A model generated the notes under the pieces. It did not search any database. It was not told the origin of the DNA and worked only from the letters and a program-made list of their open reading frames with translations. This document shows, in pieces, positions 53,956 to 62,498 of a stretch of 64,000 nt of DNA; position 1 is the stretch's first letter, and each line of letters opens with the position of its first letter. A program made the translations under genes and the position numbers. The DNA comes from Ilumatobacteraceae bacterium (GTDB lineage Bacteria > Actinomycetota > Acidimicrobiia > Acidimicrobiales > Ilumatobacteraceae). The stretch lies in NCBI GenBank assembly GCA_018401375.1, contig JAGYKR010000007.1, positions 1 through 64,000 of the forward strand, read 5' to 3'.

Positions 53956-55680
53956 TCACACACCTCTGAGGTCGGCGGAGATTTCGCGGACCACCGCATC
54001 GGTGATCGCCGCATGGACCGCTGTGTTTGCCACCCGGTCAGTACGTACCCGAATCACCTGAGGCCCCGGTTCGTGGAGGGCTGCGATCAGCTCGCCGGCG
54101 TCTTCCACGGTGCAGGCTCTGATCCCGAATCCTTGGGCGAGTGCCACGAGGTCAGCACCGTGCGGAGTGCCAAAATATTGCTCAAAGGTGGCGGTATCGA
54201 GATGACCGGCCTGAGGTAGGAACGAAAAGATTCCGCCCCCGTCATTGTCCACGACCACAATCCTCAGATCGATCTCTGACACTCCATCACCGTGGTGCAC
54301 CTTCCGCCGGGTCACCCTCACCAGTGCATTGAGGTCGTGAATAAACGCCAAATCCCCGAGCAACACTGCGGTGCGCGCACCGCTACATGCGAGCCCCACC
54401 GCCGTAGACAACGTGCCGTCAATCCCATTGGCACCGCGATTCGCATGGGCTCGAGCCTGCGGTCCGCCAAACCATTCGAGATCTCGAATCGGCATGGACG
54501 AGGCCACTACCACCTCATCGATCCGGGTGTCCTCTTGAATATCAATCCCGTAGGCAAACATCCGTGCCACCGCCGGTTCGGTGAGTGTGTCGTATGCACC
54601 GAGCACCTCATCGATCCAGGTCTGCGCAATCGCTTCGGCCCGCATCCACATCTCCCACCAGGCCGGATCAGGGCTGAACTCCCAGTTCACGGCGAGCACA
54701 TCAGAGATCTGACAGCGAGCCGCCACCCGATGATCCGGATCAATGACGCCCGGCCCACCTATCTGGATCACCACCGCCTGTGATCCGGCCACCCATTGTG
54801 CGAGCACCTTGGACGCGCTCGGACGTCCAATCCTGATGATGACCTCGGGTACGGCGCGTTCAGTGAAATCGGGAGTCCGCAGGATCTGATCGGCTGCGCA
54901 GATCGCACCAGGTATCTGGCGGGCCTCCGATAACGGATCAGCAATGATCGGCCATCCGGTGCGCGCTGCGAGTTCGCGGATCTCTGTCACCGACACCCCT
55001 GATCGTCCCCCCGCGAGGATCACCCCGCAAGCACTATGCGCACTCGAGGGCACCGGATCGCTATGTGACTGACCCGGCATCATCGCCGCACGGACGCGGG
55101 GGGCTGTTTCAATGACTGGCGACTGCGCCAGCGGTGCGGGAAGTTCTGCTGGTTCAGCCACGAGGGGTTCACGAAACGGAAAGTTGAGGTGTACCGGACC
55201 GGTACGGCTTGCAGTGAGGGCCCGGCGTGCCAGCGAGCGCCAGGTGTGACTGGCTGCAAGATCGGCCACACCCGGATCGTGGAACCATCGCACCGAGCGT
55301 CCAAACAGATGGGTTTGATCCACTGTTTGGGCTGCCCCGACATCACGCAGTTCGGGGGGCCGGTCAGCGGTCAGCACCAGCATCGGCACGTCAGATAACC
55401 CGGCTTCCACGACTGCTGGGGCGAAGTTCGCGGCCGCAGTACCCGAAGTACATACGAGCAGTGCGGGCACGCCGCGCAGCCCCATCCCGAGGGCCATGAA
55501 TCCGGCGACGCGCTCGTCTTGAGCGACCTGCACCTCCATCTCTCCTGATGCAGCTCGCGCGGCGAGTGCGAGCACGATCGGAGTGGACCGCGATCCGGGC
55601 GCCACAACGGCATGACGGATCCCGCATCGGATCCATTCGTCGATCACCGTCGCGCACATCGTGGCCGCTGCTACAGACAT
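53956..55680 (-). CDS. menD: SEPHCHC synthase
   Basis: ThDP-dependent addition of 2-oxoglutarate to isochorismate. It has 574 residues. CGIRHAVVAPGSRSTPIVLAL (in part VVAPGSRSTPIVLA), VAQDERVAGFMALGMG with the ThDP Glu, LTADRPPELRDVGAAQTVDQ (in part TADRPPELRDVGA), RGANGIDGTLSTAVGLA and the ThDP/Mg motif GDLAFIHDLNAL. The ATG at 55680 is preferred because TATCGT lies 7 bases upstream; ATG 55686 is the alternative. It is convergent with menF, with stops one base apart. Confidence 0.94.
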   Translation of the reverse strand: MSVAAATMCATVIDEWIRCGIRHAVVAPGSRSTPIVLALAARAASGEMEVQVAQDERVAGFMALGMGLRGVPALLVCTSGTAAANFAPAVVEAGLSDVPMLVLTADRPPELRDVGAAQTVDQTHLFGRSVRWFHDPGVADLAASHTWRSLARRALTASRTGPVHLNFPFREPLVAEPAELPAPLAQSPVIETAPRVRAAMMPGQSHSDPVPSSAHSACGVILAGGRSGVSVTEIRELAARTGWPIIADPLSEARQIPGAICAADQILRTPDFTERAVPEVIIRIGRPSASKVLAQWVAGSQAVVIQIGGPGVIDPDHRVAARCQISDVLAVNWEFSPDPAWWEMWMRAEAIAQTWIDEVLGAYDTLTEPAVARMFAYGIDIQEDTRIDEVVVASSMPIRDLEWFGGPQARAHANRGANGIDGTLSTAVGLACSGARTAVLLGDLAFIHDLNALVRVTRRKVHHGDGVSEIDLRIVVVDNDGGGIFSFLPQAGHLDTATFEQYFGTPHGADLVALAQGFGIRACTVEDAGELIAALHEPGPQVIRVRTDRVANTAVHAAITDAVVREISADLRGV

Positions 55681-55687
55681 GGGCATC

Positions 55688-55708
55688 ACGATATGGCCGG
55701 ATTAGGGT
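55688..55708. promoter_or_regulatory. Divergent leaderless promoter pair, menD and frnE
   Basis: Minus-strand TATCGT (55688-55693) is 7 bases before the menD ATG. Plus-strand TAGGGT (55703-55708) is 6 bases before the frnE ATG. The two starts are 34 bases apart, so the -10 sites are separate but close. Confidence 0.45.
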
Positions 55709-55714
55709 GCGGGC

Positions 55715-56383
55715 ATGGATGGGGTCGTGAATGTCGACATCTGGTCAGATGTGATTTGCCCGTGGTGTTACATCGGTAAACGCCGTTTCGATCGAGCGGT
55801 CGCCGAACTTGAGGCTGACCCCGAGTGTGCCGGACGGATCGCGATCACGTATCGCCCCTACCAACTTGACCCTCGCGCCCCTCAGGATCAGGCCACCCCC
55901 GCAGTCGATGCGTACGCGAAGAAGTTCGGTGGACAGGCTCAAGCAGAAGCAATCATCGCCAAAGTCACCTCTGTGGCCGCCGGCGATGGCTTGGAGTTCC
56001 GGATGGATCGGGCGCTACGTGCCAACACTTTGGCGTCACATCGCCTGATCTGGCTTGCCGATCAGCCCGATAACGATCTGGTGCAAGCCGAGATGAAAGA
56101 ACGCTTGTTGCAGGCCTATTTCATTGACGGTCTGAATCTCGGCGACACCGACACGTTGATTGCGTGTGCGAGCGATGTCGGGGCTGACCCGGACATGATC
56201 GCAGAGTTCCTCGCGAGCGACCGCGGCATGGACGAACTCACTGCCCAACTGAACTCGGCGGCAGAACTTGGGATCACCGGTGTCCCGGCCTATGTGATCG
56301 ACGGGCAATGGTCCATACCCGGAGCCCAAGACACCGATGTCTTTGTGCAGATTTTGCGCAAACTCATCGATCGTCGCCGATGA
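55715..56383 (+). CDS. DsbA-family oxidoreductase (FrnE-like)
   Basis: 222 residues. Thioredoxin fold with a helical insert. Redox-active CPWC in DIWSDVICPWCYIGKRRF (residues about 15-18) and cis-Pro loop GITGVPAYVIDG. No signal peptide, so it is cytoplasmic, as for FrnE disulphide isomerases. It is coupled to menH by ATGA, but a role in menaquinone synthesis is not evident. Confidence 0.9.
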   Translation: MDGVVNVDIWSDVICPWCYIGKRRFDRAVAELEADPECAGRIAITYRPYQLDPRAPQDQATPAVDAYAKKFGGQAQAEAIIAKVTSVAAGDGLEFRMDRALRANTLASHRLIWLADQPDNDLVQAEMKERLLQAYFIDGLNLGDTDTLIACASDVGADPDMIAEFLASDRGMDELTAQLNSAAELGITGVPAYVIDGQWSIPGAQDTDVFVQILRKLIDRRR

Positions 56384-57126
56384 AAGCGATCTGTGTCCAC
56401 GGGTTCACCCAGACCTCTCAGAGTTGGTCACAGGTCGCACCCTTGCTCGTGGATGCACCATCAGGAGCGCTCACTAACTCCGGATTTAACGAGGTGGTGG
56501 CCCTTGACGCACCTGGCCACGGGACCGAGCAATCCCGACAGTTCTCCTTGACCGACGGGGCGATTGATCTGGGGAGCCGCGGTGGGTCAGGGGTTTATAT
56601 CGGTTACAGCATGGGTGCGCGACTCGGTTTGCATCTGGCTCTCCACTCCCCCGAACTCGTGCACGGACTCGTGATGATCGGCGGAACGGCGGGCATTGAT
56701 GACCCCGCAGAACGCGCCGCTCGCCGAGTTGCCGATGAAGCCCTCGGGGAACGGATCATCGACATCGGGGTGGAAGCATTCCTCGATGAATGGCTGCGAC
56801 AACCGTTGTTTGCGACGTTGCCTCCCGATCATGCCGGTGCCGCCGAACGCCGTCTCAACTCCGCTGAAGCACTGGCGGGCAGTCTGCGCACGGCGGGGAC
56901 CGGCACTCAAGAACCGCTCTGGGACAAACTCGACAAACTTTCGATGCCGGTGCTGGTGATCACCGGGGAGTTAGACCACAAGTTCACCGAGATCGCCCAA
57001 AGGTTCGTGGCTTGCATCACTGATTGCGAGCATCTTGTGATCCCCGCAGTTGGTCACGCCGTTCATCTTGAAGCACCAGCAGCTACCGCGTCGGCCATTG
57101 TCTCATGGTGGAATCGCGTCAGCTGA
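56380..57126 (+). CDS. menH: SHCHC synthase, alpha/beta hydrolase
   Basis: Removes pyruvate from SEPHCHC. It has 248 residues. Nucleophile elbow GYSMGARL (catalytic Ser), LDAPGHG near the N-terminus, ITGELDHKF with the Asp region, and VGHAVHLE with the catalytic His. The assignment to MenH rather than another hydrolase rests on GYSMGARL, VHGFTQ and the men context. Confidence 0.82.
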   Translation: MKAICVHGFTQTSQSWSQVAPLLVDAPSGALTNSGFNEVVALDAPGHGTEQSRQFSLTDGAIDLGSRGGSGVYIGYSMGARLGLHLALHSPELVHGLVMIGGTAGIDDPAERAARRVADEALGERIIDIGVEAFLDEWLRQPLFATLPPDHAGAAERRLNSAEALAGSLRTAGTGTQEPLWDKLDKLSMPVLVITGELDHKFTEIAQRFVACITDCEHLVIPAVGHAVHLEAPAATASAIVSWWNRVS

Positions 57127-57170
57127 CAAGCCGTTTACGACGCCACAAGATGCTGGTAACGACCCGACGG

Positions 57171-57416
57171 TCAGTCGCAGAATGCAAACGCTGCCTCTCG
57201 AGCACCGTCGGAGAGGTCCGTCACGACGGCTTTACGCTCGGGGACGTCGTCACCAACGATAAGGACGTACGTGCCCACACATAAGCCCTCTCGCTCATCG
57301 CTTAAGAGCGCAGTGCGGAAGGACTTAGCTTTCCCGATTCGGTTGTAATCAACCACGATCGTACGCAACGTTGTCACCTCCTGATGAGATGGTGCCGGGC
57401 GGGCGGGTGACGACAC
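57171..57416 (-). CDS. Small protein of unknown function with strong ribosome binding sites
   Basis: 81 residues from GTG 57416, or 65 from TTG 57368. The first start has GAGGAGGAAG 4 bases upstream. The second has AGGAGGTGA, which matches the 16S anti-Shine-Dalgarno over nine bases, 5 bases upstream. The conserved-looking part is RTIVVDYNRIGKAKSFRTA, then VGTYVLIVGDDVPERKAVV, a likely small beta-rich fold. The N-terminal extension (SSPARPAPSHQ) is low complexity, which slightly favours the TTG start. No family is recognised. It lies downstream of menA. Confidence 0.55.
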   Translation of the reverse strand: MSSPARPAPSHQEVTTLRTIVVDYNRIGKAKSFRTALLSDEREGLCVGTYVLIVGDDVPERKAVVTDLSDGAREAAFAFCD

Positions 57417-57417
57417 G

Positions 57418-57519
57418 TTACTTCCTCCTCCTCGGCGCGAACAGTTCAAGTACTGCCGTCACCGGCCCTACGAGTTCGAGCCGCAGTTCACTGAGTTCCG
57501 GCGGGGTGAGGTCAACCAC
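57418..57519 (-). CDS. Possible 33-residue small ORF after menA
   Basis: From GTG 57517-57519 it encodes VDLTPPELSELRLELVG then PVTAVLELFAPRRRK, with GGAAGAG 8 bases upstream. The stop TAA is one base before the GTG of the next small gene, a coupling arrangement. The frame is open further upstream (TGWTLPVDGRASHV) with no start. It could be a small protein or a leader that sets translation of the next gene. Low confidence. Confidence 0.3.
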   Translation of the reverse strand: MVDLTPPELSELRLELVGPVTAVLELFAPRRRK

Positions 57520-57569
57520 GTGGCTAGCTCTTCCGTCAACCGGCAGAGTCCACCCTGTGAGGTGACCTG

Positions 57570-58448
57570 TTAGGCGACGGCCACAGCGATTGCGATTCCG
57601 CTCGCCAATAACACCCCGTACACGAGTTGGAACTTACCGGTGGCGCCGAGGACCGCTATCAACTCTTGGCCCTGGGCCCCGGCGCGAACCGGCCGGATCG
57701 CCATCCACCCCAAAGGTGCGGCACCGAGGCCGAGCAATGTGAACGGGCCGGCCACCACCGCCAACACAATGGTGACCACACCGGCGAGCAGGATCAAGAA
57801 CACGTAGAACCACCGGGTCGCAGCCTCCCCCATCCGGACCGCCAAGGTGCGTTTCCCCACTTGGGCGTCACGCGGTAGATCGCGCAAATTGTTGATCACG
57901 AGCAGGGCGCACGCCACTGCGCCCACACCGACCCCGGCAATGATCGACACCGCAGTGATCTCGGTGATCGCCACATAGGTGGTGCCGACCGTTGCCACTA
58001 ACCCGAAGAACACAAATACGAACACTTCGCCGAGGCCCATATATCCATAGGGCCGCGGACCACCGGTGTAGAACCACCCGGCCGCTAACGCCGCCGCGCC
58101 GACGCCAAGGATCCACCAGTTCGTGGTAGCCGCCAAACTCAAACCGATCACTGCAGCGAGCCCGAATGCTGCGAGCGCCGCCTTTTTCACCGCTGCCGGG
58201 GTCGCTGCACCTGATCCGACCAGACGCATGGGACCCACCCGCACCGCATCGGTACCGCGCACTCCATCGGAGTAGTCGTTTGCGTAGTTCACACCCACTT
58301 GCAGTGCGAGGCTGACCGCCAAAGCGGCAACAACTTTCCACCAGGTGATCGCTGATGCATCACCAAATGCGGAGGCCGCACCCACAAGCACCGGGACTAC
58401 GGCTGCGGGCAGGGTCCGTGGCCGGGCGCCTTGAAGCCAGATATTCAT
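57570..58448 (-). CDS. menA: 1,4-dihydroxy-2-naphthoate polyprenyltransferase
   Basis: Attaches the prenyl chain to DHNA. It has 292 residues of the UbiA family with about nine membrane helices. The first acidic motif is NDYSDGVRGTD, the second NNLRDLPRDAQVGKRTLAVRMG (in part NNLRDLPRDAQVGKRTLA). ARPRTLPAAVVPVLVG at the N-terminus is typical of MenA. ATG 58448 with GAGAGGG upstream. It is divergent from the amidase. Confidence 0.95.
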   Translation of the reverse strand: MNIWLQGARPRTLPAAVVPVLVGAASAFGDASAITWWKVVAALAVSLALQVGVNYANDYSDGVRGTDAVRVGPMRLVGSGAATPAAVKKAALAAFGLAAVIGLSLAATTNWWILGVGAAALAAGWFYTGGPRPYGYMGLGEVFVFVFFGLVATVGTTYVAITEITAVSIIAGVGVGAVACALLVINNLRDLPRDAQVGKRTLAVRMGEAATRWFYVFLILLAGVVTIVLAVVAGPFTLLGLGAAPLGWMAIRPVRAGAQGQELIAVLGATGKFQLVYGVLLASGIAIAVAVA

Positions 58449-58544
58449 CGGGTCCCTCTCAAATACACATCGATAGCAATCTGCACGACTGCGCACCTTA
58501 GGCCCGGATCACACCCGGATCGATCTTTAGGCAATGATGGTGTG

Positions 58545-59960
58545 ATGACCACAGAACTTTGGCAGCGCGGAGCACTTGAACTCGCAGCGATGATCGCCGA
58601 TGGCTCCACCACCTCCGTTGAGGTACTCAATGCCCACCTCGTACGGGTAGATGAGGTCAACGGGCATCTCAATGCGGTGGTGCGTCTGCTGACCGATGAG
58701 GCCCGCACCGCCGCCGAAGCCGCCGACGCCGCAGTGGCTGCTGGCGCACAACTTGGGCCGTTCCACGGGGTACCGATCTCGGTCAAAGAAAACATCGATC
58801 TGACCGGCACCCCCACCACGCAGGGACTTACGTTTCTTGCTGATGCGATAGCCGATCGTGATGCGCCGGTAGTGGAGCGGATGCGTGCTGCAGGAGCGAT
58901 CCCGTTTGCCCGCACCAACCTGCCCGATCTCGGCCTGCGGATCCACACCGATTCCCAACTGCACGGCCTGACCCGTAACCCATGGAATCCTGGCGTCACC
59001 GCGGGTGGTTCCTCGGGTGGTGAAGCCTCTGCGCTTGCGTCGGGAATGTCTCCATTTGGGATTGGCAACGACATCGGTGGATCCCTGCGGAACCCCGCGC
59101 ATTGCTGCGGTGTGGCCTCGATCAAACCGACCACCGGTGTGGTGCCGATGGCCACGGTCATCCCTCCGCTCGATCGGATGCTGTCTTCCCAACTGATGCT
59201 CGCCGAGGGTCCGATGGCCCGCCGAGTGGCCGATGTGCGCGCAGGTCTCGAGATTATGGCCGGTATGGATCCCCGCGATCCGAACAGCCTCCCGGTCAGT
59301 TTGCGCACCCCGACCCTCGACCGACCGTTGCGCATTGCGGTGCTCGCTGATCCCCCTGGCGGTACCACTGATCCAGGGATCGCTGCGGTGATCCGCTCGG
59401 CTGGGGAACATCTCGCTTCGGCAGGCCATCAGGTCACCGAGGCCACCCCTCCCCAATATGAGGAATCCTTGCAGGTGTGGGCGGCGCTGCTCATGGCGGA
59501 TCTGCGCACCCAACGTGAACTTCTCGACATGGTGCTCGGTGAACCAGGCCGACTGATCCTCGACAACTTAGAAACTCAAGTCCCACCTATGGACGCCGCC
59601 GCAGTCTTAAGCATCCATCCGATGCGCTTTGCGATCATGCGGGCCTGGTCAGAGTTCTTTAGCGAGTTTGATCTCGTGATCTCCCCCACTTGGGCTCATC
59701 GGGCTTTCGCTCACGGAGCCGATCTCGATCCAACCTTTGCCGACATGCTGCTTGAGACATTCCGGCCGGTACTCCCTGCAAACCTGCTCGGCCTTCCCGC
59801 CGCTGTCGTGCCTGGCGGTGTGGTGGACGGTCTGCCCGTAGGCGTGCAAGTGATCGGTGAACGCTTCAACGATTTTATTTGCCTGCAAGCCGCCGAACTC
59901 ATCGAAGCCGCCGTTGGGACGATCACTCCGATCAACCCCGTTCTGATCACCCCTGCCTAA
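58545..59960 (+). CDS. Amidase signature family protein
   Basis: 471 residues. Ser-cisSer-Lys triad: Lys in PISVKENIDL, cis-Ser in TAGGSSGGEASAL and nucleophile Ser in GNDIGGSLRNPAH. It hydrolyses an amide; the substrate is unknown. It is not GatA, which pairs with GatB/GatC. It is inserted between menA and menE and is not an obvious pathway member. The stop TAA is in a tandem repeat. Confidence 0.88.
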   Translation: MTTELWQRGALELAAMIADGSTTSVEVLNAHLVRVDEVNGHLNAVVRLLTDEARTAAEAADAAVAAGAQLGPFHGVPISVKENIDLTGTPTTQGLTFLADAIADRDAPVVERMRAAGAIPFARTNLPDLGLRIHTDSQLHGLTRNPWNPGVTAGGSSGGEASALASGMSPFGIGNDIGGSLRNPAHCCGVASIKPTTGVVPMATVIPPLDRMLSSQLMLAEGPMARRVADVRAGLEIMAGMDPRDPNSLPVSLRTPTLDRPLRIAVLADPPGGTTDPGIAAVIRSAGEHLASAGHQVTEATPPQYEESLQVWAALLMADLRTQRELLDMVLGEPGRLILDNLETQVPPMDAAAVLSIHPMRFAIMRAWSEFFSEFDLVISPTWAHRAFAHGADLDPTFADMLLETFRPVLPANLLGLPAAVVPGGVVDGLPVGVQVIGERFNDFICLQAAELIEAAVGTITPINPVLITPA

Positions 59961-59979
59961 TCACCCCTGTCTGATCGTT
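59944..59979. repeat. 14-base tandem repeat over the amidase stop codon
   Basis: TGATCACCCCTGCC (59944-59957) and TAATCACCCCTGTC (59958-59971) are followed by a diverged third unit TGATCGTTCCT that runs to the menE ATG at 59983. The second unit starts with the amidase stop. Confidence 0.65.
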
Positions 59980-59982
59980 CCT

Positions 59983-61125
59983 ATGCCCAATCTGATCGCT
60001 TTGGATATGCCCGGCGGACCAGAATTTCTGGTTGCGCTGACCACGATCTGGGAGCGCGGCGATGCGGCGTTCTGTGTGGACCAACGACTCCCAACGCCCG
60101 CACGTCACGCAGTGTTGGCGGCGATCGCCCCCACCCACGTCCGCTCGGTTGATGGCTCCGAGATCCCGTGGCCAGGCGGCCGTGGGGTGGAGGAAGGCGA
60201 TGCATTGGTCTTGGCCTCAAGCGGGACCACCGGCGCCCCCAAAGGAATCGTGTTAACCCATGACGCAGTCGCCGCCTCTGCGCAGGCTTCAAGTGCGCGC
60301 CTCGGGGTCACCACATCAGATCACTGGTTGGCCTGTCTACCGCTGTCACATGTGGGCGGCCTGTCGGTGGTCACGCGGGCTCTTCACACCGGCACCAGAC
60401 TCACCGTGCATCCAGGCTTTGATCCCGACGCGGTGATGGCCTCTGAAGCCACATTGGTGTCCCTCGTTGCAACCGCTTTGAGGCGGATCGATCCGGCCCG
60501 ATTCCGCGTCATTCTGCTCGGAGGGGCAGCGCCTCCCGAGCATCTCCCACCCAACGCTGTCACCACCTACGGCATGACCGAGACCGGCAGCGGTGTGGTC
60601 TACGACGGGATACCTCTCGACGGTGTGGAGATTGAGATCCGACCCCACGGCCCGGAGTCGCGCACCGATCCAGGCGAAATCTGGGTGCGGGCGCCGATGC
60701 TCTTGCGTTGTTATCGCAGCGGTCCTGACGCACGTACCGATCGCGATCCCCGTGACCGTAACGGATGGTTCCCGACCGGGGACCTCGGCCGCTTTGGCAC
60801 CGATGGGCGACTCAGTGTGCACGGCCGTGCCGGAGATCTGATTATCACGGGCGGAGAAAACGTATGGCCCGAGCAGGTGGAACGTGTGCTGGCCACCCAT
60901 CCCGACGTCGCCGATGTCGCTGTAGCCGGACAGCCTGACCCCGAATGGGGGCACAAGGTGGTGGCGTACGTGGTCCCGGGCCCACAGGCACCGGATCTTC
61001 AAGCTCTCAGAGATCACGTGCGCGCCGAGTTACCGGCCTATTGCGCGCCGCGCGAACTGGTACTCCTGACCGAGATTCCTCGCACAGCGCTCGGCAAAAT
61101 CACTCGACATCGACTAACCGGCTGA
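59983..61125 (+). CDS. menE: o-Succinylbenzoate-CoA ligase
   Basis: Activates OSB for naphthoate ring closure by MenB. It has 380 residues, short like actinobacterial MenE (it lacks part of the usual N-terminal domain). P-loop LASSGTTGAPKGIVLTH, LPLSHVGGLSVVTRAL, TYGMTETGSGVVYDG, PTGDLGRFG and GENVWPEQVE; A10 Lys in TALGKITRHRL. menC and menB are not in the window. Confidence 0.9.
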   Translation: MPNLIALDMPGGPEFLVALTTIWERGDAAFCVDQRLPTPARHAVLAAIAPTHVRSVDGSEIPWPGGRGVEEGDALVLASSGTTGAPKGIVLTHDAVAASAQASSARLGVTTSDHWLACLPLSHVGGLSVVTRALHTGTRLTVHPGFDPDAVMASEATLVSLVATALRRIDPARFRVILLGGAAPPEHLPPNAVTTYGMTETGSGVVYDGIPLDGVEIEIRPHGPESRTDPGEIWVRAPMLLRCYRSGPDARTDRDPRDRNGWFPTGDLGRFGTDGRLSVHGRAGDLIITGGENVWPEQVERVLATHPDVADVAVAGQPDPEWGHKVVAYVVPGPQAPDLQALRDHVRAELPAYCAPRELVLLTEIPRTALGKITRHRLTG

Positions 61126-61126
61126 A

Positions 61127-61164
61127 CCGCCCAGCGATGTCCCAGCGATGTCCCCGACGATGTC
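61127..61164. repeat. Short repeat at the menE/SDR junction
   Basis: CAGCGATGTCC occurs twice and a related CGACGATGTCT once in the gap between the two convergent genes. Nothing else is seen in this gap. Confidence 0.45.
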
Positions 61165-61914
61165 TCAGCCGTTCGCTCCTGCGACCCCGGCACCACCGTC
61201 AATCACATAGGTCTCACCGGTGATCCACGAGGCGAGATCTGATGCGAGGAAGGTGGCGAGATGGGCGATGTCTTCTGGCTCACCGAGGCGCTTCATCGGC
61301 AGACGCTTGGCCAAGGTGTCACCAAAGTTCTCCACGAGAAAAGCGGCAAAATCGGTTTGTACGAGTCCAGGAGCAATGCCGACCACCCGGGTCGGGCCGA
61401 TTTCTCCGGCGAGTTGACGGGTCAGATGGATCAACGCAGCTTTGGTCAAGTTGTAGACACCGAGACCGTTCTCTGTCCGTAGCCCACCCACCGACGCGAT
61501 GTTGATGATCACACCGGGGTCCTTAGCAAAAGCTTGACGGTGCGCAGCCTGGCTCCAAAACACTGGGCCCCGAAGGTTCACTTGGAAGGTCTTATCAAAC
61601 CGGCCCGGATCCACTTCCATCGTTGGTCCGAAGTATGGGTTAGTGGCGGCGTTATTCACCAAAATGTCCAGACGACCGAACTTCTCAATGGTGGCTGCCA
61701 CGCAGGCCTCAGCTGATTCGATATCGCCGGCGTTCGCAGCAAACACTGCGGTCTCGCCCACCATTTCGGCGGCAGCCGCTTCAAGTTGGTCCTGCTTACG
61801 CGAGGTCAACATCACTGTGGCACCGGCAGCAGACATCTCCGCTGCGATCGCCCGACCGATTCCTTTTGAGGCTCCGGTAACGAGCGCAACCTTGTTCTGA
61901 AGTGAGATCTGCAT
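61165..61914 (-). CDS. Short-chain dehydrogenase/reductase
   Basis: 249 residues. Cofactor motif TGASKGIG, NNAATN, catalytic Ser in INIASVGGL, and YNLTKAAL (YxxxK). The C-terminus FLASDLASWITGETYVIDGG is typical of classical SDRs. TACGGT is 7 bases before the ATG. The substrate is unknown; it is not part of fabG or men context. Confidence 0.9.
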   Translation of the reverse strand: MQISLQNKVALVTGASKGIGRAIAAEMSAAGATVMLTSRKQDQLEAAAAEMVGETAVFAANAGDIESAEACVAATIEKFGRLDILVNNAATNPYFGPTMEVDPGRFDKTFQVNLRGPVFWSQAAHRQAFAKDPGVIINIASVGGLRTENGLGVYNLTKAALIHLTRQLAGEIGPTRVVGIAPGLVQTDFAAFLVENFGDTLAKRLPMKRLGEPEDIAHLATFLASDLASWITGETYVIDGGAGVAGANG

Positions 61915-61921
61915 GGCGCTA

Positions 61922-61927
61922 ACCGTA
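61922..61927 (-). promoter_or_regulatory. Putative -10 hexamer of the SDR gene
   Basis: TACGGT on the minus strand, 7 bases from the ATG at 61914; the same hexamer as before three other genes here. Confidence 0.4.
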
Positions 61928-61979
61928 GTAGCCGAGGTCACCTCCGGCCGAAGTGATGGCGCGGACCAAGTGAACTGCG

Positions 61980-62498
61980 TCAGATTGACGAGTCGTCGGC
62001 GTGCACCTGTGAGAAGCCCACAGGTGCAGGGCCCTTCCAGTGGCAGGCTTCAAGCAGTTCACGCTCACGCGCCCGCATCAATGAGGTCCGAGGCTCAGCG
62101 TCATGGTCATGGCCGAGCACATGCAAGATCCCGTGGACCAGTAACAAAGCAATCTCATCTGTGAACGTACCGGCATGATCGGTGGCGGCCCGCTCAGCCA
62201 CCGTCGGACAGATCACCACATCACCCAACATGATCGGCATCCCCGGTACCGCATATTCACTGCCGTCCGCGTCAGCATCAGCGTCGAGGGGGAAAGACAA
62301 CACGTCGGTGGGGCCTTCATGTCCCATGAACTCAAGGTTGAGTTCTGCCATCTCGATGTCATCTACGAAGGTCACGGTGAGTTCGCCACGTCGGCCTTCG
62401 GCGAGCAGCACCTCTTCGGCCAGGCTCCGCCACCGATCGAGATCCATGTCGTGTGCGTCCTGCTCATCGGAGCAGTGCACGATGATCACAGCAGACAT
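61980..62498 (-). CDS. ybeY: Endoribonuclease YbeY
   Basis: A metal-dependent RNase in 16S rRNA maturation and ribosome quality control. It has 172 residues with the zinc motif HGILHVLGHDHD (HxxxHxxGHxH), PTDVLSFPLD and LGDVVICP. The ATG overlaps the phoH stop (TGATG). It sits with phoH as in most Actinobacteria (era, also nearby in many, is at 44.8 kb here). Confidence 0.96.
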   Translation of the reverse strand: MSAVIIVHCSDEQDAHDMDLDRWRSLAEEVLLAEGRRGELTVTFVDDIEMAELNLEFMGHEGPTDVLSFPLDADADADGSEYAVPGMPIMLGDVVICPTVAERAATDHAGTFTDEIALLLVHGILHVLGHDHDAEPRTSLMRARERELLEACHWKGPAPVGFSQVHADDSSI

